Shown here piece after piece: positions 53,535 to 64,000 of a stretch of DNA of 64,000 nucleotides. The position numbers were made by a program, and so were the translations under genes. Numbering within the stretch: position 1 is the stretch's first letter; every line of letters starts with the position of its first letter. The stretch comes from Boesenbergia rotunda. Its lineage: Eukaryota > Streptophyta > Magnoliopsida > Zingiberales > Zingiberaceae. The DNA lies in assembly GCA_024364735.1 (NCBI GenBank), contig JAGFNQ010000187.1, positions 566,980 to 630,979 of the forward strand, in the 5' to 3' direction. Under the pieces are notes generated by a model. The model was not told the origin of the DNA. It did not search any database and was given only the letters and a program-made list of their open reading frames with translations.

Positions 53535-55405
53535 TATTGGGTATGGCTTGGCGAGTTTCCCTAGCGAGTACTTGGTCGTCCTTGAGAGACCTCTCCATGT
53601 CTATGGATTAAAAAAATTTAATCCGAATGAAGACCCGTCTCCCAACGACCATCTCGTCATCGTATCGTTCAATACGAATTACAACATGGCCAATCACAAT
53701 GATCGTGCCTTGTAATTCTCCTAACCAAACGACCGTGGAACAGATGACGAGTGGATTGTCGGTTCTTGTGTTTATGATCGGGGTCCAATTAATTAATTAT
53801 TAACCATGATTCAAAATCAAAATAATTAACTAATACACATAAAATGACGAAGCAAAACAATAAGGAACCAAAGGAACAATAGGAGCTAAGAAAGAGAATT
53901 ATACCTTTCCTTTACCTCGTAGCCTTCTACCTTATGTCCCTTCCCTCCCAGACGTCATGTGGGCGACGAGCTACCAAGAACCGAGATCACCAAGGCATTC
54001 CAAAAGAGCTCTTCTTCTTGCCCTAGCCGAAATAAGAAACCCTAGAAACTAGGGTTTCCCTTGCGCCGGCACTCTCTTCCTCTTCCCTTGTGCCGCCGGC
54101 CACTGGAGCCAATCAAGAACCGCCGGACCAGATGCAGACCTCGAGAGGAAGGAGAAGAAGATGAAGAAGGAGAGAGTTCTCCTTCTTCCTTACCCAACCA
54201 GCCGAAACACCCCTCCACTTCCATGCTTGCGCGCGCCGCCGCACACCTCCCTTGTGCCACCTCCCACCAGCCGCCGGCTGCTTCTCCATCACCGCTAAGC
54301 ACCACAAAAGGAAGAGAAGGGTCCTTCATTGTCTCTGTGAGTCTCATCTGAGAGTTGGTGGAGAAGGGATGAAGAACCGAAGTGGAGAAGACCTCTTCTT
54401 CTATGCGCTGGCCGAAACCTAGGAGAGAGAAGAGAGAGAGGAGAGGAGAGAAAACCCTAGCGTGTTAATTCTTGGATTAAGCCTTGGTTTCATGATCCCA
54501 TGGGGTTTATATAGGGCTATGGTAGGGACCAAGAGGAGGAGTTGGATCTTGGCCCACTAATGGATCTAAAACAAATCCATTAATTAAGATCCATTCCACT
54601 AAAGGATCTTAATTGAACTTCCTCACCAACCTCCATATTTTCATATGAGCTCCACATATTATAAGTCATCCATCCCTCCGTGTTTAAGATATCGAATGTT
54701 CGTCGATTAATTTAAATTACTGACAATTTTAATTAATCAACTTCTGGCTCCTTGACTAGTACCACTTAACCTTATCATAAATCGGATCAAATCCACCTGT
54801 AGGGTTTAACATGATGAACCTTTTGAGCTCATCAAGGGGGCATCATCATCCCGACTCACCAGGACACGGATTTCGTCAATAATCAACGGCACACCATATA
54901 ATTAATATTATTTCCCAACTTATCGGGCCTATCAATTTAACAGAATAAATCTCACCCATTGATAAATCAAAGAAATAATAATTAATTATATGTGCCGGTT
55001 ATCATATCGGGATTTAGGGATTGTACACCATAATAAATCCGAGATCCAATCCAATTATCAAGTCAGTACAAATTGGATGATCTCTGATTTTGGTCATGCT
55101 CAATGCACACAAAGTACACTAGTTAATTCTATGGTCAAGATCAACCATATCTAATTACACTACAACCATCCTGATGGTTTGTCCAATTCCATCTCGGCTG
55201 TGAGCCTCTACTTATACTAGGCAAGGGACTGATAACATGATCATCCGTGTGACACCACACACCATGTTATCTACAATACAAAGTAAAAGATTTTTATGTT
55301 TGTACTAATATAAACAAGCATCTAGTGTTGTTGTGATTCTCTTTTCAAAAAATAGATGATCTCATATATAAAAAGAAGCAAGTCTTTTAGTATATACATC
55401 TAACA
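53535..55405 (-). repeat. H LTR 2 (5' LTR on the minus strand)
   Basis: It is 1871 bp, TATTGGGTATGG (mutated from TG) to TACATCTAACA on the plus strand. It matches H LTR 1 outside the minisatellite. On the minus strand its TATA box is 54507-54513. Confidence 0.88.
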
Positions 55406-55596
55406 AAGGGGGCATCATTAACCCTACTCACCAGGATATGGTTTCCTTCTATAATCAACGACACACCATGTAAATAATATTATTTTTCAACTTACCGGGC
55501 CTATCGATTTAACACATAAATCTCGACCATTGGTAAATCAAAGAAATAAATATTAAGTATATGTGTCCGTTATTATATTGGGATTCAGAGCATGTA
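55406..55596 (-). repeat. Short inverted fragment of a B/H-family LTR
   Basis: It matches H LTR 2 from AAGGGGGCATCAT (54834) for about 190 bp in the same orientation. It is the reverse complement of about 55965-56170 in the following plus-strand LTR. Confidence 0.8.
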
Positions 55597-57386
55597 CTAT
55601 AAGATGTGTATACTGAAAGACATAACATTTATATGAACATCTTTATTATGAAAAGAGAATCACAACTACACTAGGTGCCTGTTTACATTCGTGCATGCAT
55701 GAAGTCCAATACTACGCATTGTAGATAACATGGTGTGTGGTGACACACGAAAGATCGTGTTATCAGTTCCTTGCCTAGTATAAGTAGAGGCTCACAACCG
55801 AGATAGAATTGGATAACCCATCAGAATGGTTGTAGTGTAATTAGGTGTGGTTGGTCTTGACCATAGAATTACACTAGTGTGCTATGTGTACATTGAGCAG
55901 GACCAAAACCCGAGGTTATCCAATTTATACTAACTTAATAATTGGATAGGACTTCAGTTTATATTATGGAGTACGATCCCTTAATCTCGAAATAATAACG
56001 GACATATATTATTAATTATTATTTCTTTAATTTATCAATGGGCGAGATCTATTCTGTTAGATCGATAGACCCTGTAAGTTGGAAGATAATATTAATAATA
56101 TGATGTACCATTGATTATTGACAGAATCCGTGTCCTGGTGAGTCAGGATGATGATGCTCCCTTGATGAGCTCAAAAGGTTCATTGTGCTAAACCCTGTAG
56201 GTGGATTTAATCCGGCACGATGATAAGGTTGAGTGATACTAATCAAGGATCCAAAAGTTAATTAATTTGAATTGTCAGTATTTTAATTAATTAATGGGCA
56301 TTCGAGATCTTAAACACGGAGGGATGGACGACTCGTAATATGTGGAGCCCATAGGAAAATATGGGGGTTGGTGAGGAAGTTCAATTAAGATCCTTTAGTG
56401 GAATGGATCTTAATTAATGGATCGGGTTTAGATTCATTAGTGGGCCAAGAGCCAACTCCTCCTCTTGGTCCCTACCTTAGCCCTATAAATACCCTATGAG
56501 ATCAAGAAACCAAGGCTTAATCCAAGTGATCAATGAATCAATCATCCAACCCAAAAACAATTCTCTCCACTCCTTCTCTCTCCTAGGTCATGGCAACAAG
56601 GGTCCATAGAACCCTTGTTTTCTCCTTCCTTCCTCAAGATCACCGAGAGCAATTCCCACTAGACATGAAGAGGAGTGTCTCCTCTCCTTTGTGGCGATCT
56701 TCGGTGAGTGAGGAGGGTCAGGTGGCCGATTAGAGGTGGCAAGAAGGAGCTAGGCGGCGGCCGCAGCGCAAAGTGGAAGAGGAGGGTTTTGCGATCAGGT
56801 TTTGGGCTGGTTGGAGGGGTTTTCTCCTCTCCATCTTCTTCTCTAACTCCTTCTTGAGGTCTGCTATTGGCCGGCGGCTCTTTGAGGGTTGTGGTTGACC
56901 GGCAGTGCAAGGAAGAAGGGAGCAAAGGGGCCGGTGACTTTAACCCTAAGCTAGGGTTTGGTTTGGCCAAGGGAGAAGAAGAAAGTGCGATTGATTCGTA
57001 GTCTTGGTGATCTTGGATCATGGTAGATCATCGCCCGCACGACGTCCACGAAGGGAGGGACATAAGGTAGAAGACCACGAGGTGATCGGGAAGGTATATC
57101 TCTTCCTATGCTCCTTTGTATTTCCTTATGTCAATTTTGTGCCATAATCGTTAGTTTCGTCATTTTATGTTTAATAATTTATTATTTTGATTTTGAATCT
57201 TAATGAATAAATTGTTAACTGGACCCCGACCATAAACACAAAATTCGGCGATCAACTCGTTGCCTTTTCCGCGGTGGAACGGTCGAGCAAATTAAAAGGT
57301 TAATTTTGGTAATTGGCTAAGTTGTAATTTGGATCATTCGATACGGCACGTGACGGTCAATGGGAGATGGGTCTCCACTTGGATTA
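55597..57386 (+). repeat. Plus-strand LTR of the B/H family
   Basis: It starts near AAGATGTGTATACTG (mutated terminus) and follows the family through TAAATACCC (TATA, about 56484) and CCCGCACGACGTCC (57030). It stops at GGATTA, where LTR G begins, so the last ~100 bp are missing. The reading frame at 56659-57021 on the other strand is a chance open stretch in the GA-rich part. Confidence 0.82.
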
Positions 57387-57679
57387 TGTAACGACCCACC
57401 TTCTGGTACTAAGCTTTAAGGTGGATCGCTACTACTAACTGACTGACTAACTGATTTCTGATCATTGTTTTCTAGATGCTAAACCCAAGTGGGAGAATTT
57501 TAAAAATTCTTATTTTGCTATGTGCTGAATTTAAAAACCATAATCATGTTGGAAGTACTAACCAGCTAAAATAAAAAAAAACTTCAATTTTATTAGCTTA
57601 GTAAGATTTGATCCCCCAACCACTGCATTGCATCACTAAAACACTAACTAGCTGCTCTACACCACTTCTATTTTACATA

Positions 57680-57775
57680 GAACCAGTCGACTACTATATG
57701 CCAGTCGACTGGTCGCGCCACAAAATGTTTCTGTGCCCGATACCAGTCGACTGGTGTTTTCCCAGTCGACTGGTA
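57680..57775 (-). repeat. CAGTCGACTG palindromes in LTR G
   Basis: Copies occur at 57683 (CAGTCGACTA), 57702, 57743 and 57762. The 57741-57754 copy extends to the 14-bp perfect palindrome ACCAGTCGACTGGT. Confidence 0.85.
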
Positions 57776-58434
57776 GTTCTGAAAATCCAGCTTTCAGATT
57801 TTCAGAACTTATCAAACTTGAGCTACAATGTACCAAAATCATATCTAACAAGCATAATGACATAAATAAAGTTCCACAACTATTCAAGGGCATTTATTAC
57901 ATGTTTTTGGAGGGTTTCTAGCATGCATAGCAACTTAGAGATCACAAAAACGACATGTAAAAGCATAACATGAATGTGTCAAGTTGGTATCAACTTCTTA
58001 TTGAAACCATTCAGTATTCCTATCTAAAGGCATCCTTAGCTACTACATGTCATTCTATATGGTGCATTAATCTTAGAACAAGTATGTCTTAAGTATTTTG
58101 CATGTAAATCAAAAGTATCAAGTTCTTACTCCAAAAGCGTAAGCATGGGTCTAAATTACCCTATTACAAGTAGTAACTCATGACATTCAAGCATTCACCA
58201 AACCAATATATTGTCAGGTAAAGAAACTACTTCAAGTATACTAGGCACCACGAATACAAGTCTAATTAAGTTCATACATGATTCACATAATATATTGCGG
58301 AATAACTAAAGAAGCATAAAAAAGATTATTTCTATGCTTTGCAAGTTCCGAAGACTTTTATTCCAACTCCACCATCACACACACTTTGCATCAAGCCCGC
58401 CGCCTCCGCTACTAGTGCTTTCCTTTACCTGTAT

Positions 58435-59316
58435 CTGCAATATAAGGAAATGCAAACTAATAAGCATAAAGCTTAGAAAGTACTATCTAGCCTCACAAAA
58501 CTATAAAATCTCGGATTATGCTTTTCGAAACATGCTATGCAAAAACACGCTCATGTTCATCAACAATCATGTTATGCTCATGCTAAAATACATGTCATAA
58601 AATGTCATGGCAAATAATTGAGACATGGCATATACTGAACTAAAGCTGAAAACTATGCTATAGCATGGCATACATATCTGAACTGAAACTGAAACCAACT
58701 AACATAAAACTAATTATTAAATTCACCCCATGCTAAAATGAATTTCTGAAAACTAAATACATATAGTAGGTGAAAGTAATAATCAACTGCTGTGGGCCCG
58801 GCAATGTACCAACTGTGCGTGCATCCCTAATAAACTCGAGGTAGCAAATCCCGAATCCATTAGGGTTCTACTAGGTTATCTAAACCTAGGGGCAACTAGG
58901 AGCCCATCCCATACTAGGTTATCTAATCCTAGAGGCAACATGGAGCCTATCCCTGGACTGGAGTCCGGTACAATGCCAACTAAAAATAAAATAGTCCTTT
59001 ATACTTTTCTTTCCTTTTCTGATTCTTGCTTTTACTAGGTTATCTAAACCTAGGGGCAACTAGGAGCCCATCCCGTTGGACCTTGGTCCCAATCATAAAC
59101 TGAAGCAAGAATTTCTATTCTTTAATGCTTTCTATAGCATTAACTGAACTGAACATTTTAACAAACACCTAACGTGCTCCTTGACCCAAAACTGAAGGGT
59201 AATACAACATGCTTGTTCATAATTTACGATTTCTAATCGTAGAACATACATACAAGGAAATAAAGCATACGAAAGATCAACCGAAACTACTTATACTGTA
59301 GGTGAGGGGTACTTAC
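58435..59316 (-). other. Candidate intron in LTR G
   Basis: On the minus strand the donor is AGGAT|GTAAGTACC, the branch region CTTTCTAAGC and the acceptor CTTATATTGCAG|ATACAGG, 882 nt apart. Confidence 0.48.
58868..59076 (-). repeat. Three hairpin pairs in LTR G
   Basis: CTAGGTT-ATCTA-AACCTAG followed by GGGC-N8-GCCC occurs at about 58870 and 59036. At 58914 a variant pairs CTAGG/CCTAG and AGGC/GCCT. GGAC-TGGA-GTCC and GGACC-TT-GGTCC hairpins follow. Confidence 0.78.
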
Positions 59317-59437
59317 ATCCTGCGCTAGGTTTTTTTACGAATAATAATCTGAAATTCCTGAGGGAACGTCGAACTATAATGTTCTTCTTGCTTCTTGGCG
59401 TTCTCCTCGCGTCTACGAGGGTCCCCGTAGAGAATAG

Positions 59438-61725
59438 TGTTAGTGATATGAGAGAAGTGTCCTAAGGCAATCGCCTTATGATGTAAACATTTATTTTAAT
59501 AAATGATAATTCACTATTTGAGTATACATGTTTTGTGTATTTGATTGGGATCTTAAACTCATCTACTAAATGTCCGCAATACAACTCACAGCATAAGAGA
59601 ATTTGTGATGGGATCACAACTAGTGATTATCTCTAATGTGCAATTGTGAAGTATTGAAATTATCCCTAGTCGATGAATTGATAAAAATGGACACTATCAA
59701 TTCTGTTGAGACTAGCATGGGTTATTCTCTAATCAGCTGATTCTCACTAGCTGGTGACATTGGGATGTCCGGAGATAAACATGGATGCTAGTTAAGGGAA
59801 CTAGTTCATTGGAGTGACTAGCTGTAAGACTTCATATGGGAATCTACATGTAGATATGTCAATGAAGATCTTACTGCGGCTTAAGTGCGATGTTCCTTTG
59901 ACTTGCGGTGTTCAAGTCATCTTGGTCATGGAGACTTATACTTTGACATCTTAAGCAAGCATCTCCAAGGAGGTGTGGACCCAGGATGATCGGGTATAAG
60001 CCGAAGTGCCCGAAGATGTTTGAACAGCCTACAAAGGATTCACCACTCCTTGCGAGGAGATGTATACCCAGGCCTATCGTCGGATTATTACTCAAAGCCT
60101 CTGGCCAGAGCATATCATGTTAAAAGTGCGAGTCTCTTAAATACATGAGAGTAATTAGAAATCCAAAGGACGAGGAAGACATTACTTGGGCTAGGTGTGA
60201 CGTAGTCAGCCTAGTGGGGACTGACACCATAGACCGTGTCCTGAACCAAGTGGGTATAAGGTGGTGAAGGGAATGAGGCACGATTCATTAGAGCTGCTGA
60301 AGGGTTTCAGAATAATTTCTTCTGGGGTCAAACCGTTGATCTTTCGATTAATTGGGGATCATGATGTACTACTAGGTGCCACTCATGATCGTTCTATAAT
60401 TAATGGGTTAATTATAGACGGCCAACATAAATCGAAAGCCTATTTAGTCACACGCAATATGAGTAATCCGAGGGATTTAAAACGAGTTGAAAATTGGATT
60501 TTCCGATCAAGAGAAACGAGTCGAATCTGAGTTAATCAGAGGCGCAATGGAAGCTAAAAATGGCTAAGTCTTTTGAAGGATTTTTGGGCAAATTAAATGA
60601 GTTTAATTCGCGACCGGTTCGGGTTGGTTTGGCCGGCCAAAGGGGGTGCTAACCCTCCTTGTGGTGGCCGGCCATTAAAGGGAGATTAAACCAATTTAAT
60701 TGGTTTAATTAATAAAATAAATCTAGTGTGATTTGTTTTATAAATTATTGATAAATAAATTTGTACAAAGAAATTTATATAAATAAAATTTAGAGAAATA
60801 TATTCTTTTATGGAAGATAAAAATAATCCATGAATTGGTTTATTTTAATTTTATAAAATCAATTATGAATTGATTTTTCCATAATAAGAAAGTTTATAAA
60901 TTTCTTATAAAATTTATTCCATAATTTAAAGAGAAGAAGAATTAGTTTTATTATAAATTAGTTTATAATAAAACTTGGTTTAAACGGAATAATTAGTTAA
61001 GAAAATTTATAGGATAAATTTCTTATAACTAATTCCGTTTAGAGGGAGACTTAGCAAAGAGTTGCTACTATATAAAGGAACCAAAGGCTAGCCCTTAATT
61101 CCTAACTAATCAATCAATTAATCAAGAGATTAATTACTCCCTCTCTCTTTCTCTTAATCTCCTCTCCTCCTCCTCTTCTTCCTCCATTAGGGCCGGCGCA
61201 CCCTAGCCTCTCTAGGGCCGGCGGCCAACCACAACACCAACAAGGGTGTTTGCCGTGAGCTTTGAAGAAGGAGGAGAACTCGAAGACGAAGAAGAAGAAG
61301 CGGATAGCGACTCCTCTCTTCTCGGAATTTGATTCCGTTACTTCGTTGGTTAGTTTTTCCATTATTTCTCTTAATCTTCTAGTTGTGCCTTCCGAGAATC
61401 TAGTAGTTCTCGTCGGCACAAAACTCGTGACTTTGTGAAGTCATCCCGAAGAGAACTCGGCGTGGACGCGAATAGAGGCGGAGCTTCCAAGGGACGCTAC
61501 GGTTGGATCTCGTCCCTTACTTCGAGTTACGCGAGGTACTTGGTAAATTAGTTTACTTTTCCGCAAAGTTTCATTTTATGATTATGTCAACACACCATAA
61601 GATTGCATGCTAGATACGAAGTTAAAATAATTTAGGAAATTATTTTATGCAAACTCTTCCGCTGCACGTAAAAATTTTAAATTTTACGAACTCGTATCCT
61701 TGTCAACATGCACCCGGTCCCAATA
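59438..61725 (+). repeat. 5' LTR of Copia A3
   Basis: It is 2288 bp, TGTTAGTGATATGAG to CCCGGTCCCAATA. It matches A1 and A2 throughout and has one copy of the AT-rich U3 unit that A1 has in triplicate. Confidence 0.93.
61068..61076 (+). promoter_or_regulatory. TATA box of Copia A3 LTR
   Basis: CTATATAAAGGAACC, as in A1 and A2. Confidence 0.65.
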
Positions 61726-61726
61726 G

Positions 61727-61741
61727 TGGTATCAGAGCCGG
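61727..61741 (+). other. Primer-binding site of A3
   Basis: TGGTATCAGAGCCGG matches initiator tRNA-Met over 13 bases. Confidence 0.93.
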
Positions 61742-63438
61742 TTAGTGTTCGACTTAATCATATAATTGTTTTGTGGAAAACTTTGTCATGATCTCAATTT
61801 CGGAAAAATTTTCCAATTATTGAAACTTTCAAATTATAATAAATTTTAGAATTAGGAATTTCAAAGTTTGGAAATCGTCATGAAATTTCGCAAACGTTTG
61901 AAATTTTCTAGTTTCTAAATTTTTATAATAATTGTGAAAATTTCCCATCTTTGGAAACTTTCTAATTTTGGAAATTTTTCTATTTTAGAAATTTTCCAAC
62001 TTTGGAAATATGTAAGTTTTCTTTGTACCAGAAACTTACAATTATTCTGAAAACCTATTATCGAAATCTAGCAATTTTGGGCACTTTCTTTTAAGAAAGT
62101 CTAGACAAATTCATGGACAGTTAATTGACAATTAAATTTGAATTGGTTTTTAAATTGACAACAAATTCTTTATTTTGGATTGAGCCTCGGGGAGCCGTCC
62201 AATTTAAAGTTAGATGTTGTAATTTAATTTCCCAATTTTAATTGAAATTGTCATGTTTGATTTGGATTGAGCCTCGGGGAGCCGTCCAATTGGATTTACA
62301 ACACTTTACTTTTCTTTGGGTATCTGAGCCTCGGGGAGCCACCCTTAGAAAACGATTTGTTGTAATTAATCAATCCATGAATAAAATATGTTTTAAGAGG
62401 TGATGCTCTTACATATTGTTGTCTCCAAAATTAATTAGGAAAATGGTTTCCTATAGAGTTTTCTTAAATGAGATTTTCATGAAAATAATATGTAGTTGAA
62501 TTAAGGGATTTGTCTCTTAATTTAATAAGATTTGATTTAGAGAAATCAAAGTCTTGAACATATTATTTCCGAAATTAATTATGACAATTTAGGAAATTGT
62601 TTCCCAAAGCAATTCCTTTAATAAAGTGTGAAATTAGAATTAAGGAAATCCGGTTCCTAATTCAATTCATGAGACTTGATAAATTAAGTCACATACATAC
62701 TTTATTAAGGAAATCGTTAGTCATGACATATGTCATGAATGTGCATTAAAAAGGTAAAAGATGAGACCAAAACCCCTTACAAAATATTAAGGCCAACACC
62801 TTCCATTAATATGGTTAGAATCGGAGTTTTGTTTCTGGCTTGGGTTGATGGACACATCCATGCCCGACTTGAACCTTAACATGTTCAAACCATGGAATTA
62901 GTTTATGAATAATATAGTTGGAGTCAGAGGTCAATCCTTAGTTTTGGTTGTTGGACACATCCAAGCCTGACTAAACGGTTGAATGAGCTCCAACCATATT
63001 AAAACTATTTCTTGATTAATGGGTCAGCCTTAAGCTTGGTGCATCGATTTGTTGTGCCACAGCCAAGGTCGATGTAAAGAGAGGTGCAGTTGGGTGCTAT
63101 GTATATGATGCATACTTGTTAATGAGTTAACAACCCAATGATTTATGCAAACATTCAATTAGTTGATAGCATAACGTGATAATTACATATATGTGATATG
63201 TAATCGGTATAATTACCTACCTTCATAGCTAAGAAAAACTTGATGGCCACAGCCATGGTGATTCTTATCTATGGTTGGATATCAACCTATTTGGAGATGT
63301 TCCTACGATCTCCCGAATTGATAATAAGGGTTATTCAATTTGAAAAATAAATAGGATTTTATTTATGTATGTTGATACATTCTTTAATAAATCTTCTCAC
63401 ATAATCTCAATTTGTATTTCTAGGATAATCACTCGATC
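61742..63438 (+). other. Leader of Copia A3
   Basis: This 1.7-kb non-coding leader has TTTTGGAAATTTTCC repeats (61795-62010) and three GCCTCGGGGAGCC hairpins (62174-62350). A pyrimidine-rich acceptor-like TTTGTATTTCTAG (to 63423) lies 16 nt before the gag ATG. Confidence 0.75.
62174..62350 (+). repeat. Three GCCTCGGGGAGCC hairpins in A3 leader
   Basis: Units one and two pair TTGGA with TCCAA and unit three pairs GGGT with ACCC, around the invariant core. In A2 the second unit pairs TTTGGT with ACCAAA. Confidence 0.78.
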
Positions 63439-64000
63439 ATGTCTTCTCTGAACTTGCGTTCCATTTTGGACACAAATAAACTGACTGGGCCGAACTACAT
63501 GGACTGGCTTCGAAACCTGAGGATAGTCCTCAAGGCAGAAAAGCTTGCTTATGTCCTTGAAGAACAACTTCCCACCCATCCTCCAGAGAATGCAACTCCA
63601 GACCAATTGTTGGCCTATCAGAAACATGTGACCGATTCTGAACTTGCGAGTTGCATCATGCTAGCCTCTATGGTACCTGAGTTGCAAAAGCAGCTGAGCA
63701 TATGGATGCTAATACCATCATCTTCCATCTTCATGAGTTGTTTGAAGAGCAGGCGAGATCCGAAAGGTTCGAGGTCTCCAGACTCCTCTTCACCACTAAG
63801 ATGCAGGAAGGCACTTCTGCCTCGCAGTTTGTGTTAAAGATGTTGGGGTACATTGAGCGACTGAGCGCACTCGGTTTTGCAATGGATCATGAACTAAGTA
63901 TTGACTTAATTCTGAGTTGTTTGTCCAAGAGTTGTTCACAATTTGTGATGAACTATCGGATGAACAAACTGGAGACTACCATTCCTGAGTTGATCAACAT
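63439..64000 (+). pseudogene. A3 gag (UBN2 type), one-base frameshift, incomplete at window end
   Basis: The ATG at 63439 opens MSSLNLRSILDTNKLTGPNY, the conserved start of plant Copia Gag (KLTGPNY.DW.RNL). It continues with AEKLAYVLEEQLP and ASCIMLASMVPELQKQ. A single base appears missing after 63696. Reading then goes on in the next frame with HLHELFEEQARSER, LLFTTKMQEGTSASQF and MNYRMNKLETTIPELIN to the window end. Gag forms the particle that packages element RNA. Apart from the one indel it has no stops. A sequencing error could also explain the shift. Confidence 0.9.

Larger units (their letters stand above)
42489..55405 (-). mobile_element. Copia element H, minus strand
   Basis: H has two LTRs (42489-48514, interrupted; 53535-55405) around an internal region 48515-53534. 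On the minus strand the order is gag, protease, integrase, RT, RNase H, the order that defines Copia. Stops and frameshifts break every part. The left LTR has both a polypurine tract and a primer-binding site adjoining it, so two element bodies share it. No clear target duplication is found for the composite. Confidence 0.88.
57387..59437 (-). mobile_element. Chromovirus LTR G, cut by Copia A3
   Basis: It begins TGTAACGACCCACC on the plus strand and has the shared landmarks: four CAGTCGACTG-type palindromes (57683-57771), a tRNA-like module on the minus strand (57605-57659), a branch/acceptor block (58435-58490), three hairpin pairs (58868-59076) and a donor at 59316. It ends abruptly at 59437, where A3 inserted. 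The rest should lie beyond the window. Confidence 0.85.
59438..64000 (+). mobile_element. Copia A3, 5' half
   Basis: The 5' LTR, primer-binding site, leader and the first 560 bp of gag are present. The element runs off the window end. It is inserted in LTR G after AATAG (59433-59437). Gag has one visible frameshift, so this may be the youngest or best-kept Copia here. Confidence 0.9.

Noticed and set aside
56659..57021. 120-codon minus-strand frame
   Set aside because: It lies in the GA-rich exon-like part of a plus-strand LTR. The related LTRs at 30772-31513 and 53930-54350 do not keep it.

Overview
This window reads as nuclear DNA of a flowering plant with a large, repeat-packed genome. 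The evidence is long LTR retrotransposons of plant Copia and Ty3/gypsy (chromovirus) type, primer-binding sites matching plant initiator tRNA-Met (TGGTATCAGAGC), and nested insertions bounded by 5-bp target-site duplications (TSDs). I lean towards a monocot but cannot name a species. No intact protein-coding host gene, rRNA, tRNA or CRISPR array is visible. The only recognisable host sequence is a two-exon relic of an ABCC (MRP-type) transporter gene at 3729-3947.

Layout. 1-2249 is an LTR of Copia family A, cut by the window edge. 2250-3964 is low-copy sequence holding the ABCC relic, followed by a decayed Copia integrase fragment (3965-4611) and a shortened SIRE-like LTR (K, 4612-5209). Element C (SIRE-like, non-autonomous, plus strand) starts at 5215 and has a 5' LTR, a broken zinc-knuckle gag and an AT-rich interior. 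Its 3' LTR (from 11101) was hit three times: by D (11261-18985, minus strand, itself joined to part of a plus-strand element E), by a solo LTR of Copia family B (19436-31513), and by F (from 32032, SIRE-like, minus strand). The B solo LTR contains a chromovirus J (20457-30771), which contains a solo chromovirus LTR (23679-25472). F contains Copia A2 (35153-41875), whose interior is replaced by a chromovirus fragment (39157-41617).

After a breakpoint near 42105 comes Copia H (minus strand), arranged as leader, LTR, full internal region (gag, protease, integrase, RT, RNase H), LTR (42106-55405). A 3.9-kb solo chromovirus LTR (43155-47057) sits inside its first LTR. Next are an inverted LTR fragment, a plus-strand LTR of the same B/H family (to 57386), a chromovirus LTR G (57387-59437), and Copia A3 (59438 to the window end), whose gag has one visible frameshift in the part seen.

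The most interesting signals are in the non-coding parts of these elements. The chromovirus LTRs share what looks like a conserved intron (GTAAG donor; TTACTAAGC branch region; CAG acceptor), hairpin arrays inside it, tRNA-like modules with A- and B-box motifs, and clusters of the palindrome CAGTCGACTG. The SIRE-like elements carry repeated ~60-nt hairpin units internally and GC-rich hairpins beside their promoters. The Copia A leader carries three hairpins with an invariant GCCTCGGGGAGC core and a possible compensatory change. All structure claims come from reading by eye. No folding, alignment or database search was run.
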